64,000 bases of DNA from Duncaniella muris (GCF_003024805.1 NZ_PUEC01000010.1:1-64000); one strand, 5' to 3'. Shown: positions 45,690 through 55,031, counted from the stretch's first letter. Numbers and translations are program-made. Notes: generated from the sequence alone by a model not told the origin.

Positions 45690-48125
45690 ATGCAACAGAC
45701 TGATCAGAATACTCTCCACGAAAGAAAAAACGAAAACGGAGCCGGAAACGGCAAGGCCAAGAAAGCGAAAAGCCACCGCGGACTGATAGCCACGCTTTGG
45801 ACTGTCTTCGCTCTCGGCGTTATCGGAGTCTTTTTCTTCCTCTTCCTTGTCTACAACGGAGTGATAGGCTACATGCCTCCCGTTGAAGAGCTTAAAAATC
45901 CGACTGACCGCTTTGCCTCGGTGCTTTACTCGGCTGACGGCAAAGAGATCGGGCGCTATTTCGTAGGCACCGGCAACCGCGTCTATGCTGACTTCGATGA
46001 GGTGTCGCCACACGTAATCGATGCGCTTATCTCGACTGAAGACGTGCGCTTCGAGGAACATTCGGGCATCGACATGCGAGGCCTGGGACGAGTTCTGTTC
46101 AAAACCGTGCTCATGGGCAACAAGAACGCAGGCGGCGGATCGACTCTGACCCAGCAGCTTGCCAAGCAGCTCTACTCGCCGTCAAGCAGCGGATTCCTGT
46201 CGCGCGCCATGCAGAAACCCATCGAATGGATGATCGCCGTCAAACTCGAACGCTACTATTCGAAGGAGGAGATCATCAAGATGTATCTCAATCAGTTTGA
46301 CTTCCTTTACAACGCTGTGGGCATCAAATCAGCCGCACACGTCTACTTCGGCAAGGCCCCTAAGGATCTTAAGATAGAAGAAGCCGCCACACTGGTAGGT
46401 ATGGTGAAAAATCCATCGTATTACAACCCCGTGAGGCAGAACGAGCGCACCCGGCAGCGCCGCAACGTGGTTCTGGCACAGATGGAAAAAGCCGGCAAGA
46501 TCACCAAAGCCGAGCTTGACTCTCTGTCGGCGCTCCCGCTGACCCTCGACTTCAACCGCGTGGATGCCAAAGACGGAATCGCGCCCTATTTCCGCGAAGA
46601 ACTCCGCCGCATGCTGCGCGCCCACAAGCCCGAACGGCAGAACTACCGATCATGGGAAACCCAGAAATACGTAGATGACTCGATTGCCTGGGAAACCAAT
46701 CCGCTTTTCGGCTGGATCGAGAAAAATCCCAAGCCTGACGGCTCGAAATATGACATCTATACAGACGGTCTGAAAATCTACACCACAATCGATACCCGCA
46801 TGCAGGCTTATGCCGAAGAGGCTGTGGCCGAACACCTCGGCGGCTACCTCCAGCCGGCATTCTTCCGCGAAAAGCGCGGAACACGCGGAGCGCCTTACAC
46901 CTCTGACCGCGCCGAGCTGTCGGAAATACGCCGCAACCACCTGATCCGCAACGCGATGAAAAACACCGACCGCTACCGCACAATGGTAAAGGCCGGCGCC
47001 TCGCGCGAGGAGATAGACAGGGCGTTCAACACGGCCCGCGAAATGAAGGTGTTCACCTATCACGGTTCTGTTGACACGGTGATGACACCGCTCGACTCAG
47101 TGCTCTACCAGAAGATGTTCCTGCGCACCGGATTCATGGCAATGGATCCGCTCAACGGCCACATCAAAGCATATGTGGGAGGTCCTGATTTCGGCTACTT
47201 CCAGTATGACATGGTGTCGACCGGACGCCGCCAGATCGGTTCTACTGTCAAGCCCTTCCTCTACACCTATGCGATGGAAGAAGGTTTCACCCCCTGCGAT
47301 GAATTTTCCAACACCCAGCCGGTGATCACTGACGAAAGCGGCCGCGTCTGGGCTCCGCGAAACGCCGGATCGGCGCGCGTCGGCGAGATGGTCAATCTCC
47401 GCTGGGCGCTCACCAACTCCAACAACTGGATTTCGGCACGCCTGATCTCTCAGCTCTCTCCCCCATCGCTCGTCAGAACAATGCACAATTTCGGTATCAC
47501 TGCCGACCTGCCTCCGGTGATGTCGCTCTGTCTCGGTCCGGCCGATGTCTCGGTCAAGGAAATGGTCACCGCCTACTCGGCCTTTGCCAACAACGGCATG
47601 AGAGTCGACCCGATGTTTGTGACCGCCATAGCCGACAACAACGGCAATATAATTTCGGAATTTTCTCCGCGCCACACCGAAGTGATCAGCGAGAAAGCCT
47701 ATTACCGCATACTCTCGATGCTCCTCAATGTGGTCAACGAGGGAACAGCCCACCGAGTGCGCTCACGCTACGGACTGACCGCCGAAATGGGAGGCAAGAC
47801 CGGAACTACCAACTACAATGCCGACGGCTGGTTCATGGGCTTCACCCCGCAGCTTGTGGCCGGCACCTGGGTCGGCGGCGAGGAACGCTTCATCCACTTC
47901 AACACTATGGCCTACGGCCAGGGTGCCGCTATGGCCCTCCCGATCTATGGCCGCTTCATGAAAAAAGTCTATGCCGACAAGAGCCTGAACTACAGTCAGA
48001 GCGCCCGCTTCGACTTCCCGGCCGGAGTGGATCTCTGTGAAAAAGAGTTCTACGGCTATTATGACGAGGAAGTGGATGCCGACAACAATGCCGAAGACAC
48101 CTCGATGGAAGGAGTCTTTGACTGA
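45690..48125 (+). CDS. Class A penicillin-binding protein (PBP1a type)
   Basis: An 811-residue bifunctional peptidoglycan synthase. A basic cytoplasmic N-terminus and one membrane helix (about 38-58) are followed by the glycosyltransferase domain with the catalytic E117 in ISTEDVRFEEHSG and GGGSTLTQQLAKQLY. The transpeptidase domain has S518 in STVK, SNN (577-579) and KTGT (703-706) in GGKTGTTNYNADGWFMGF. The C-terminal tail is acidic (YDEEVDADNNAEDTSMEG). It polymerises and crosslinks the cell wall and is a beta-lactam target. A 19-bp terminator stem follows. Confidence 0.95.
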   Translation: MQQTDQNTLHERKNENGAGNGKAKKAKSHRGLIATLWTVFALGVIGVFFFLFLVYNGVIGYMPPVEELKNPTDRFASVLYSADGKEIGRYFVGTGNRVYADFDEVSPHVIDALISTEDVRFEEHSGIDMRGLGRVLFKTVLMGNKNAGGGSTLTQQLAKQLYSPSSSGFLSRAMQKPIEWMIAVKLERYYSKEEIIKMYLNQFDFLYNAVGIKSAAHVYFGKAPKDLKIEEAATLVGMVKNPSYYNPVRQNERTRQRRNVVLAQMEKAGKITKAELDSLSALPLTLDFNRVDAKDGIAPYFREELRRMLRAHKPERQNYRSWETQKYVDDSIAWETNPLFGWIEKNPKPDGSKYDIYTDGLKIYTTIDTRMQAYAEEAVAEHLGGYLQPAFFREKRGTRGAPYTSDRAELSEIRRNHLIRNAMKNTDRYRTMVKAGASREEIDRAFNTAREMKVFTYHGSVDTVMTPLDSVLYQKMFLRTGFMAMDPLNGHIKAYVGGPDFGYFQYDMVSTGRRQIGSTVKPFLYTYAMEEGFTPCDEFSNTQPVITDESGRVWAPRNAGSARVGEMVNLRWALTNSNNWISARLISQLSPPSLVRTMHNFGITADLPPVMSLCLGPADVSVKEMVTAYSAFANNGMRVDPMFVTAIADNNGNIISEFSPRHTEVISEKAYYRILSMLLNVVNEGTAHRVRSRYGLTAEMGGKTGTTNYNADGWFMGFTPQLVAGTWVGGEERFIHFNTMAYGQGAAMALPIYGRFMKKVYADKSLNYSQSARFDFPAGVDLCEKEFYGYYDEEVDADNNAEDTSMEGVFD

Positions 48126-48150
48126 TTACTTCGACTGACAATCCGAGTAT

Positions 48151-48192
48151 ATTTGACAGAGGGCTGCATGAAAATGCGGCCCTTTGTCAAAT
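48151..48192 (+). terminator. PBP gene terminator
   Basis: A 19-nt arm at 48151-48169 pairs with 48174-48192 (ATTTGACAGAGGGCTGCAT against ATGCGGCCCTTTGTCAAAT), with two non-Watson-Crick positions and a GAAA loop. The B12 promoter begins immediately after it. Confidence 0.8.
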
Positions 48193-48195
48193 AAT

Positions 48196-48226
48196 TTTGC
48201 AAAGTTGACGAAATTCGTTACCTTTG
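48196..48226 (+). promoter_or_regulatory. Promoter of the cobalamin riboswitch transcript
   Basis: TTTG at 48196-48199 and TACCTTTG at 48219-48226 with 19-nt spacing. The predicted start near 48231 coincides with the first base of the riboswitch P1 helix. Confidence 0.8.
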
Positions 48227-48231
48227 TCGGC

Positions 48232-48456
48232 GAAAATGGTTGCTCGGACGTGAAGAGTCACGCAGACAACGAGCACAAAAGGGAATCCGGTGCAAATCCG
48301 GAACAGTACCCGCTGCTGTAAGTTCCACTCCATTCAATCCGGATGGAAAGGTCTGCTGCAAAAGCCATTGCCCCACACCTGACAGAGCTGAAAGGCTCCG
48401 AGGGAGGACGAGAAGGCGCAGACAGGCCGGAACAAGTCAGAAGACCTGCCATTTTC
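48232..48456 (+). ncRNA. Cobalamin (B12) riboswitch aptamer
   Basis: A cobalamin riboswitch of about 225 nt. The core GGGAATCCGGTGCAAATCCG with the following GAACAGTACCCGC (48281-48312) and the conserved 3' part AGTCAGAAGACCTGCC (48435-48450) are both present. An 8-bp perfect P1 helix closes it: GAAAATGG at 48232-48239 pairs with CCATTTTC at 48449-48456. Binding of cobalamin should favour repression of the downstream uptake genes. No gene overlaps it on either strand. Confidence 0.93.
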
Positions 48457-48611
48457 CTGACATATGAATTTTGCGTCTGCGGGAATTTACAGACAGGAAT
48501 CCACTCTTTCAGCAACCATCGGCGGCTACAAGGCAGGGAGTCAGAACACGGCACCATGATCAGAGCCGAAGGCAGGAAAGAGAAAAACAATGTAATCAAT
48601 TGCATCATCCT

Positions 48612-48663
48612 ATCCGCATCTTTTCGCGCGCAAAACCGCAGAAAAGACGCGGATTTTTCTTTT
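48612..48663 (+). terminator. Riboswitch expression-platform terminator
   Basis: A 14-nt arm ATCCGC-A-TCTTTTC (48612-48625) pairs with GAAAAGA-C-GCGGAT (48641-48654), one internal mismatch, followed by TTTTCTTTTC. It lies between the aptamer and the first coding gene, so it is the likely on/off element. Between 48457 and 48611 lies an untranslated spacer with one small hairpin (GTCTG / CAGAC near 48475-48493) and no gene. Confidence 0.75.
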
Positions 48664-48690
48664 CGGCATTTTTAACCAATAAATGATAAC

Positions 48691-49824
48691 ATGACTACAA
48701 AGTTTTTCTACCTGCCGTGCATCGTCGCACTGGCCTGTATGCTTCCGATGACCAGCTGCTCTGACGACAAAGACGCACCCGAACCCCTGGTTCCGGAATT
48801 TGTCATCACCGGCTGCGAAGGAGTCCAGGATTTCAACCGTGGCGAAAGCAAGACCTACAGCGTGGATGCCAGCAACATCGCCCAAATCACCATCTCGGCT
48901 CCGACCGGCTGGACGGCTGACTACTCGGATGGCATTCTGACCGTCACCGCACCTTCTGACGAAGAGCGCGACGTTACCTGCAAAGGCAACATCATCATCT
49001 CGACCATGTCAGAAGACGAAATCGAGGCAGAGGCAGCGATCGAGGTGTCGACCTACGAACTGCGCTTCCTGACTTTCGAGGACGCAGACGCGCACTTCAA
49101 TTCTTTCACACTCCCATACTGCAACAAGACAATCTCGACCTGGAGCGACCTCATTGACAGCAAGCAGTATGGAGGCGAGCTGCTCTACGGCTCTGACGGC
49201 TATGGCATGGACGATCCATACAGCTGGTATGACCAGAACAATACCGAACTGCGCCACTCCATGCCGCCGGCTTTCGACATGTACTGCTACTGGAGCGGCG
49301 GCCACGCCATCTCGAATTATGCCGACACAGATCTGAGCCACGGCGATTTCTCACACCAGCTCTCAGTCTATGGTGCCGGAGGCCACAACGGATCAAGCAA
49401 CTTCGCCATGCACTACGGATATCTTGACGGCTCGCAGTTCAATATGAACGAGGGACTCCCGGCCATTGAGTTTGCCGACGGCAAAGCCCGCATCATAGAT
49501 CATATGTGGGTAATGAACTCCACATATGCCATGAACTGCTATATCTCCGGCAACGGCCTCACCGCCAAGATCGGTCCTGACGACTGGGTGCAGATCGTAG
49601 CTACAGGATATGCAGCCGATGGCAGCAAGGCAGGCGAAAGCAAGTTCTATATGTGTAACGGGCCTGACTACATTGTCCGCGACTGGACCCGCTGGGACCT
49701 TTCCGAGTTAGGCAAAGTGGCTAAAGTTGAGTTCAACGTGACCGGATCATCGGACAACGGCTACGGCTTCAGCCAGCCTGCCTATTTCGCCTATGATGAC
49801 GTGGCAGTACGCTTCGAAGAATAA
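48691..49824 (+). CDS. DUF4465-type surface lipoprotein of the B12 locus
   Basis: A 377-residue lipoprotein (lipobox MTSC, Cys21). The residues after the Cys, SDDKDAPEP, are acidic, like the surface-export signal of Bacteroidota lipoproteins. An N-terminal Ig-like part (about 30-125) precedes a DUF4465-like beta-sandwich (about 130-377) with FEDADAHFNSFTLPYCNKTI, SNFAMHYGYLDGS and VEFNVTGSSDNGYGFSQPAY. Related proteins sit in Bacteroides cobalamin loci, so a role in binding or handing over B12 is inferred. It is the first gene under the riboswitch, 6 bp before the next. Confidence 0.82.
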   Translation: MTTKFFYLPCIVALACMLPMTSCSDDKDAPEPLVPEFVITGCEGVQDFNRGESKTYSVDASNIAQITISAPTGWTADYSDGILTVTAPSDEERDVTCKGNIIISTMSEDEIEAEAAIEVSTYELRFLTFEDADAHFNSFTLPYCNKTISTWSDLIDSKQYGGELLYGSDGYGMDDPYSWYDQNNTELRHSMPPAFDMYCYWSGGHAISNYADTDLSHGDFSHQLSVYGAGGHNGSSNFAMHYGYLDGSQFNMNEGLPAIEFADGKARIIDHMWVMNSTYAMNCYISGNGLTAKIGPDDWVQIVATGYAADGSKAGESKFYMCNGPDYIVRDWTRWDLSELGKVAKVEFNVTGSSDNGYGFSQPAYFAYDDVAVRFEE

Positions 49825-49830
49825 AATAAT

Positions 49831-51612
49831 ATGGACAGAATGATAGAAAGAACGGGCACAGCCACCGCCATACTTCTGGCGGGGGCTATGCTCTTTTCAT
49901 GCAACCGCGACGAGGTGATCGAGAATGACAACGCGGCGAAACCGCATATCATCCTTGACAGCGAGAGCGGAATCTATACGGTGAATGCGGGCGACGAACT
50001 GACGATAGCTCCGGCCTACCGCAATGCCGAGGGTGCCTCGTATCTCTGGACTGTAGACGGCACCGAGGCCGCGACCACTGCGGAATTCACCCGGCAGTGG
50101 ACCGAGACGGGCGAATATTACGTGACCGTCACCGTGAGCAACAAGGCCGGGAGTTCCAGCGAAGACCTGAGAGTGGACGTGGTCGATCCGGCCGCTCCGA
50201 TAATTTCACTTCCTCTTGCAGGCAACTCTCTGACGCTCGCCGTGGGATCGGAATATGTGTTCCGCCCGGAGATCAGCAACAGTGACAGCCCGGATTTCAA
50301 GATCAGCTGGACACTCGACGGTGTGGAAGTCGGCTCGGATATGGACTACCGCTTCGAAGCCGGGGAGACGGGTGATTACAAGCTGACAGTCAGAGCCTGG
50401 AACGCCGATGGCGAAGATTCGGTGGAGATCAGCATATGTGTGGCCGACAAGCTGCCTTACAGCCTATCATTCCCTACACCGTCATATTTCCAGACATCAA
50501 CCACACGCTACACGTTTGCCGGACGCCCCGTGTTTCTGAGTCCGCTAATCGAAAATCTTGCGGCCCGGAAATTCTCATGGACGGTTGACGGAGTGGCAAG
50601 CGAATGCACTGCGCGGACCTTCCCCTTCACCCCCGATGCGCCGGGCGAATATATTGTCAGCCTGACGGTCGACGAGACGGCAAGCGCATCGGTCAAAGTG
50701 GTCTGCGTGGATGCCACAGAGGCGCAGCGCTGCCGCAGAGCTTCAGCCGGAAGTTCGGCCGAGAGCACCAAGGTGTTTGAATGGGTTCCGGCTCCTGGCC
50801 AGTTCATAGGCGAGACTTCAACCGGAGGAATGACCGGCAATGAGACAACACTTGCCCAGGCAAACGCGTGGGCCTCGGAGCGACTTGCCAAGAAAGCCTT
50901 TGTCTCTCTCGGAGGGTTCGGAGGCTATATAATAGTCGGTTTCGACCACAGTATCAGCAAGAGAGACGGGCAGTTTGATTTCGCCGTCATGGGTAATGCG
51001 TTTTTCAACGCTACAACCGGATCGGGAGGCTCCAACGAGCCCGGTGTGATCTATGTCATGCAGGATGTCAACGGCAACGGACTTCCCGATGATGAATGGT
51101 ATGAACTGCGCGGATCGGAGACCGGAAACGCCGGCACACGTCAGGACTATGCAGTGACCTATTACCGCCCTGCCGGGCCGAAGATGAATGTGCAGTGGAC
51201 CGACAACTACGGTGGCGACGGCTGTGTGGACTATCTAAGCGCCTTCCACCGTCAGGACTACTACTATCCGGCCTGGATCGAAGCTGATTCATATACCCTC
51301 CACGGCACCTGCCTGGCAGCCCGGACCTCTCAGGACCCAAGTTCCGGTTTCTGGGACAACAGCGCATTCGGCTGGGGTTATGCCGACAACAAAGGCAGTG
51401 ACGACCTCGGCGGCCCGAACGGCTCAGGCGGCGAAGGACAGCGCAACGGATTCCTGATCGAAAACGCGATGTATCCGGACCTGACGCATATAAATCTCCA
51501 GTATATCGACTTCATAAAGGTACAGACCGGAGTCAATTCCAAATCCGGATGGCTCGGAGAAGTCTCTACCGAAGTGTTCAATTTTCAGGACCTCTCGCTG
51601 ATGCCTCAGTAG
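49831..51612 (+). CDS. PKD-like surface lipoprotein of the B12 locus
   Basis: A 593-residue lipoprotein (lipobox LFSC, then NRDEVIENDN, acidic). Residues about 35-290 contain three PKD/Ig-like repeats (e.g. YLWTVDGTEAATTAEFTRQW, FKISWTLDGVEVGSDMDYRF, FSWTVDGVASECTARTFPF). The C-terminal part (about 300-593) is a family often found with cobalamin genes: VSLGGFGGYIIVGFDHSISK, GNAFFNATTGSGGSNEPGVI, DVNGNGLPDDEWYELRGSE and FIKVQTGVNSKSGWLGEVST. DVNGNGLPDD looks like a calcium-binding loop. Its exact role is unknown; position suggests cobalamin capture at the cell surface. Confidence 0.82.
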   Translation: MDRMIERTGTATAILLAGAMLFSCNRDEVIENDNAAKPHIILDSESGIYTVNAGDELTIAPAYRNAEGASYLWTVDGTEAATTAEFTRQWTETGEYYVTVTVSNKAGSSSEDLRVDVVDPAAPIISLPLAGNSLTLAVGSEYVFRPEISNSDSPDFKISWTLDGVEVGSDMDYRFEAGETGDYKLTVRAWNADGEDSVEISICVADKLPYSLSFPTPSYFQTSTTRYTFAGRPVFLSPLIENLAARKFSWTVDGVASECTARTFPFTPDAPGEYIVSLTVDETASASVKVVCVDATEAQRCRRASAGSSAESTKVFEWVPAPGQFIGETSTGGMTGNETTLAQANAWASERLAKKAFVSLGGFGGYIIVGFDHSISKRDGQFDFAVMGNAFFNATTGSGGSNEPGVIYVMQDVNGNGLPDDEWYELRGSETGNAGTRQDYAVTYYRPAGPKMNVQWTDNYGGDGCVDYLSAFHRQDYYYPAWIEADSYTLHGTCLAARTSQDPSSGFWDNSAFGWGYADNKGSDDLGGPNGSGGEGQRNGFLIENAMYPDLTHINLQYIDFIKVQTGVNSKSGWLGEVSTEVFNFQDLSLMPQ

Positions 51613-51677
51613 GCATGACAGAAGCCTGAACCATTAGACCATAACTCCAAACTTTACTCTTTTTTCTGCCGACCGGC

Positions 51678-51805
51678 AGGCCCTGCCGGGCTGACGGACG
51701 CAAGGGAATGACAGTGTTCCCGCCGTCTGAGACTTTCAGGATACTCTGGCCTGAAAACGACCAGACAAAAAAGATTCCCTTGCATCCGTCAGCCCGGCGG
51801 GACCT
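51678..51805. repeat. 128-bp element with 32-bp inverted arms
   Basis: Arm 51678-51709 (AGGCCCTGCCGGGCTGACGG...) and arm 51774-51805 are inverse copies with two or three mismatches, separated by 64 nt. The centre holds a smaller stem (TTTCAGG ... CCTGAAA around 51733-51755). It lies between the PKD-like lipoprotein gene and the btuG promoter. It could be a terminator/attenuator or a short palindromic mobile remnant. Confidence 0.75.
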
Positions 51806-51835
51806 CCGATCATCCGCGCCGCAGACAGCAGGCAG

Positions 51836-51866
51836 TTGGCATTCTCGCATAAAAGAAGTAATTTTG
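51836..51866 (+). promoter_or_regulatory. Second promoter in the B12 locus (btuG-btuB)
   Basis: TTG at 51836-51838 and TAATTTTG at 51859-51866 with 20-nt spacing, 25 nt before the btuG-like ATG. The last two genes can be transcribed apart from the riboswitch. Confidence 0.7.
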
Positions 51867-51891
51867 CGGCGCTTAAACGCACACAAGACAA

Positions 51892-52971
51892 ATGACAGTG
51901 AAATCAATGCTGAAACCATTCTCAATATTCATTCTGGTACTCTCTTCTCTGGCCCTGGGCGGGTGTATGGAGTGGGACTACGGCGAAACGGAAGACTTCG
52001 ATGTCACCGGATCGGGCCTTTTCATAACCAATGAAGGAAACTTCCAGTACGGAAACGCCACTCTGAGCTACTACGATCCGGCCACAAACACCGTGCAGAA
52101 CGAGGTATTTTTCAGAGCCAACGGCATGAAACTCGGCGATGTGGCCCAGTCGATGAGCATCTATGACAACAAGGGGTGGATAGTGGTCAACAACTCACAC
52201 GTCATCTTCGCCATAGACCTCAACACCTTCAAAGAGGCCGGACGCATAGAGAATCTGACATCACCGCGCTATATCCACTTTCTGAGCGATGAGAAGGCCT
52301 ATGTCACACAGCTGTGGGACAACCGTATCTTCATCGTCAACCCGAAGACATATGAAATCACCGGCTATATCACGGTGCCTGACATGACTATGGAAAGCGG
52401 ATCGACCGAACAGATGGTGCAGTACGGCAAATATGTGTACTGCAACTGCTGGAGCTACCAGAACCGCATCATAAAGATCGACACCGAAACTGATCAGGTG
52501 GTCGACCAGCTGACCGTAGGCATCCAGCCTACATCACTGGTGCTTGACAGATATGACAAGATGTGGACCGTGACTGACGGCGGCTATGAAGGCAGCCCCT
52601 ACGGCCATGAGGCACCGTCGCTCTACCGCATCGATGCCGCGACGTTCACCATCGAGAAGCAGTTCAAGTTCAAATTCGGCGACTGGCCTTCGGAGGTGCA
52701 GCTCAACGGCACAGGCGATACGCTCTACTGGATCAACAATGACATCTGGAGGATGGATGTCACCGCAGACCGTCTGCCGGTGAGACCGTTTCTGGAATAC
52801 CGCGACACAAAATACTACGGACTTACAGTCAATCCCTTCAACGGCGAAGTCTATGTGGCGGATGCCATAGACTATCAGCAACAAGGAATGATCTACCGCT
52901 ACAGTCCGCAGGGTGAGCTTATCGATGAATTCTATGTAGGCATAACACCGGGTGCCTTCTGCTGGAAATGA
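51892..52971 (+). CDS. btuG: BtuG-like surface lipoprotein (YncE/DUF5074 beta-propeller)
   Basis: A 359-residue lipoprotein (lipobox LGGC, Cys23, then MEWDYGETED, acidic as in surface lipoproteins). The body is a seven-bladed-type beta-propeller of the YncE/DUF5074 kind: GSGLFITNEGNFQYGNATLS, HVIFAIDLNTFKEAGRIENL, NRIFIVNPKTYEITGYITVP, NRIIKIDTETDQVVDQLTVG. In Bacteroides, BtuG sits on the BtuB receptor and binds cobalamin very tightly. The gene overlaps the receptor frame by 4 bp. The name is by position and fold, not by experiment. Confidence 0.87.
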   Translation: MTVKSMLKPFSIFILVLSSLALGGCMEWDYGETEDFDVTGSGLFITNEGNFQYGNATLSYYDPATNTVQNEVFFRANGMKLGDVAQSMSIYDNKGWIVVNNSHVIFAIDLNTFKEAGRIENLTSPRYIHFLSDEKAYVTQLWDNRIFIVNPKTYEITGYITVPDMTMESGSTEQMVQYGKYVYCNCWSYQNRIIKIDTETDQVVDQLTVGIQPTSLVLDRYDKMWTVTDGGYEGSPYGHEAPSLYRIDAATFTIEKQFKFKFGDWPSEVQLNGTGDTLYWINNDIWRMDVTADRLPVRPFLEYRDTKYYGLTVNPFNGEVYVADAIDYQQQGMIYRYSPQGELIDEFYVGITPGAFCWK

Positions 52972-52994
52972 CAGTTACTTACCGGATTGCATCT

Positions 52995-55031
52995 ATGAAA
53001 AAAATTCTGATATTGTTTCTGCTGCTCGCCGGAATCATGCCCGGTTTCGCGCAGCGTTCCTATAAGCTCGGCGAGGTGGTGGTCAGAGCCAAACGTCCTA
53101 TGAAAGAGATCGGCGTGACCAAGACCACATTCGACAGCGCCATGCTCAAAGAGAACATAGCCCTTTCGATGGCCGACATTCTTGCGTTCAACTCCTCAAT
53201 ATTCGTCAAAAGCTACGGCCGCGCCACCCTTTCGACGGTGGCGTTCAGAGGCACCTCTCCGAGCCATACACAGGTGACATGGAACGGTATGCGCATCAAC
53301 AATCCGATGCTCGGCATGACCGACTTTTCGACCATACCCTCCTATTTCATAGACCAGGCATCGCTGCTCCACGGCACATCGTCGGTCAACGAAACCGGCG
53401 GCGGTCTGGGCGGTCTGGTGAAACTCGCCACCGAGCCTGACACTCCTGAGGGCTTCAACGTGCAGTATGTACAGGGCATCGGTTCGTTCAGCACCTTCGA
53501 TGAATTCGCGCGCCTGACCTACGGGAGCGACAAATGGCATGTGTCGACCCGCGCAGTCCACTCCTCGTCGCCAAACGACTACAAATATATCAACCACGAC
53601 AAAAAGGTCAATATCTATGACGATGACCACAACATAATAGGCCAGTATCACCCTAAGGAGCGCAACCGCAGCGGAGCGTTCAGAGACACCCACATTCTGC
53701 AAGAGGTCTACTACAATACGCTCAAAGGTGACCGTCTGGGACTGAATGCGTGGTATATCGACTCGAACCGCGAACTGCCGATGCTGACCACCGACTACGG
53801 CAACGAGGCAGACTTTGAAAACCGCCAGCGGGAACAGACATTCCGCAGTGTGCTGTCATGGGACCACACCCGCTCCAAATGGAAAGCCGGGCTGAAAGGT
53901 GGCTATATCCACACATGGATGGCCTATGACTACCGGCGGGAAGTCTCCGAGGGCAACTGGGCCTCGATGACCCGCTCACGCAGCAAGGTCAACACCATCT
54001 ACGGGCAGGCCGAGGGTGAATACACTCCGAGCCGCAAGTGGTTTTTCACCGCCAATCTCTCGGCTCACCAGCACTTTGTGCGCAGTCAGGACAAAAACAT
54101 CATACTCCAGGACGGCGACAAGGCGATAGTAGGCTATGACAAAGGGCGCATAGAGCTTTCGGGATCTGCCTCAGCCAAATGGCAGCCCATTGACAGGCTG
54201 GGCATGTCAGTGGTGGTGCGCGAAGAGATGTTCGGCTCCGACTGGTCGCCTCTGATTCCGGCATTTTTCATTGACGGGGTTGTGCTGCCTGAAGGCAACG
54301 TCACTCTCAAGGGCTCCATTTCACGCAACTACCGCGTTCCGACTCTCAACGACCTCTATTTCCTGCCGGGTGGTAATCCTGACCTGCGCAATGAGCACGG
54401 TTTCACCTATGATCTTGGCGCAAGCTTCGAGATAGGCAAGAAGGAAGTCTACAGCCTGAGCGGAAGTGTCACCTGGTTTGACTCTCGTATCGACGACTGG
54501 ATAATATGGCTGCCGACCACCAAGGGATTTTTCTCACCCCGCAATGTCAAGGAGGTGCATGCCTATGGCGTTGAGGTCACCGGCAATCTCGGCGTTCAGC
54601 CGTTCAAGGGATGGTTTCTCGATCTGAACGGGTCATATTCGTGGACCCCGTCGATCAATGAGGGAGAAAAGATGTCACCTGCCGACCAGTCGGTTGGCAA
54701 GCAGCTGCCATACGTGCCGAAGCATTCGGCATCGCTGACGGGGCGGCTGTCATGGCGTTCGTGGGGATTTCTTTATAAATGGTGCTGGTATTCCGAGCGG
54801 TTCACCATGTCGAGCAACGACTATACCCTCACCGGACATCTTCCTGAGTATTTCATGAGCAATATCTCTCTCGAAAAAGGGCTGTCGTTCAAGCCTGTCG
54901 ATCTGTCGCTGAAACTTGCAGTCAACAATCTTTTCAACGAAGACTATCTTTCGGTGCTTTCGCGCCCTATGCCCGGCATCAACTTCGAATTTTTCATCGG
55001 CATAACGCCGAAGTTCGGAAAGAAAAAGTGA
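52995..55031 (+). CDS. btuB: TonB-dependent receptor, probable BtuB (cobalamin)
   Basis: A 678-residue outer-membrane receptor. I start at the ATG at 52995 (signal MKKILILFLLLAGIMPGFAQ); the in-frame ATG at 52968 overlaps the preceding stop. There is no regulatory-like domain: the TonB box region YKLGEVVVRAK follows the signal directly, then the plug (about 30-145: ALSMADILAFNSSIFVKSYG, FRGTSPSHTQVTWNGMRINN) and the barrel. Its length and plug fit BtuB-type vitamin receptors rather than SusC. The riboswitch upstream and the adjacent BtuG-like gene point to cobalamin uptake. BtuCDF are not in this window. Confidence 0.85.
   Translation: MKKILILFLLLAGIMPGFAQRSYKLGEVVVRAKRPMKEIGVTKTTFDSAMLKENIALSMADILAFNSSIFVKSYGRATLSTVAFRGTSPSHTQVTWNGMRINNPMLGMTDFSTIPSYFIDQASLLHGTSSVNETGGGLGGLVKLATEPDTPEGFNVQYVQGIGSFSTFDEFARLTYGSDKWHVSTRAVHSSSPNDYKYINHDKKVNIYDDDHNIIGQYHPKERNRSGAFRDTHILQEVYYNTLKGDRLGLNAWYIDSNRELPMLTTDYGNEADFENRQREQTFRSVLSWDHTRSKWKAGLKGGYIHTWMAYDYRREVSEGNWASMTRSRSKVNTIYGQAEGEYTPSRKWFFTANLSAHQHFVRSQDKNIILQDGDKAIVGYDKGRIELSGSASAKWQPIDRLGMSVVVREEMFGSDWSPLIPAFFIDGVVLPEGNVTLKGSISRNYRVPTLNDLYFLPGGNPDLRNEHGFTYDLGASFEIGKKEVYSLSGSVTWFDSRIDDWIIWLPTTKGFFSPRNVKEVHAYGVEVTGNLGVQPFKGWFLDLNGSYSWTPSINEGEKMSPADQSVGKQLPYVPKHSASLTGRLSWRSWGFLYKWCWYSERFTMSSNDYTLTGHLPEYFMSNISLEKGLSFKPVDLSLKLAVNNLFNEDYLSVLSRPMPGINFEFFIGITPKFGKKK

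Noticed and set aside
48258-48608. A 116-codon minus-strand frame and plus-strand frames over the B12 leader
   Set aside because: The region is a structured RNA with conserved riboswitch sequences; codon patterns there are incidental.
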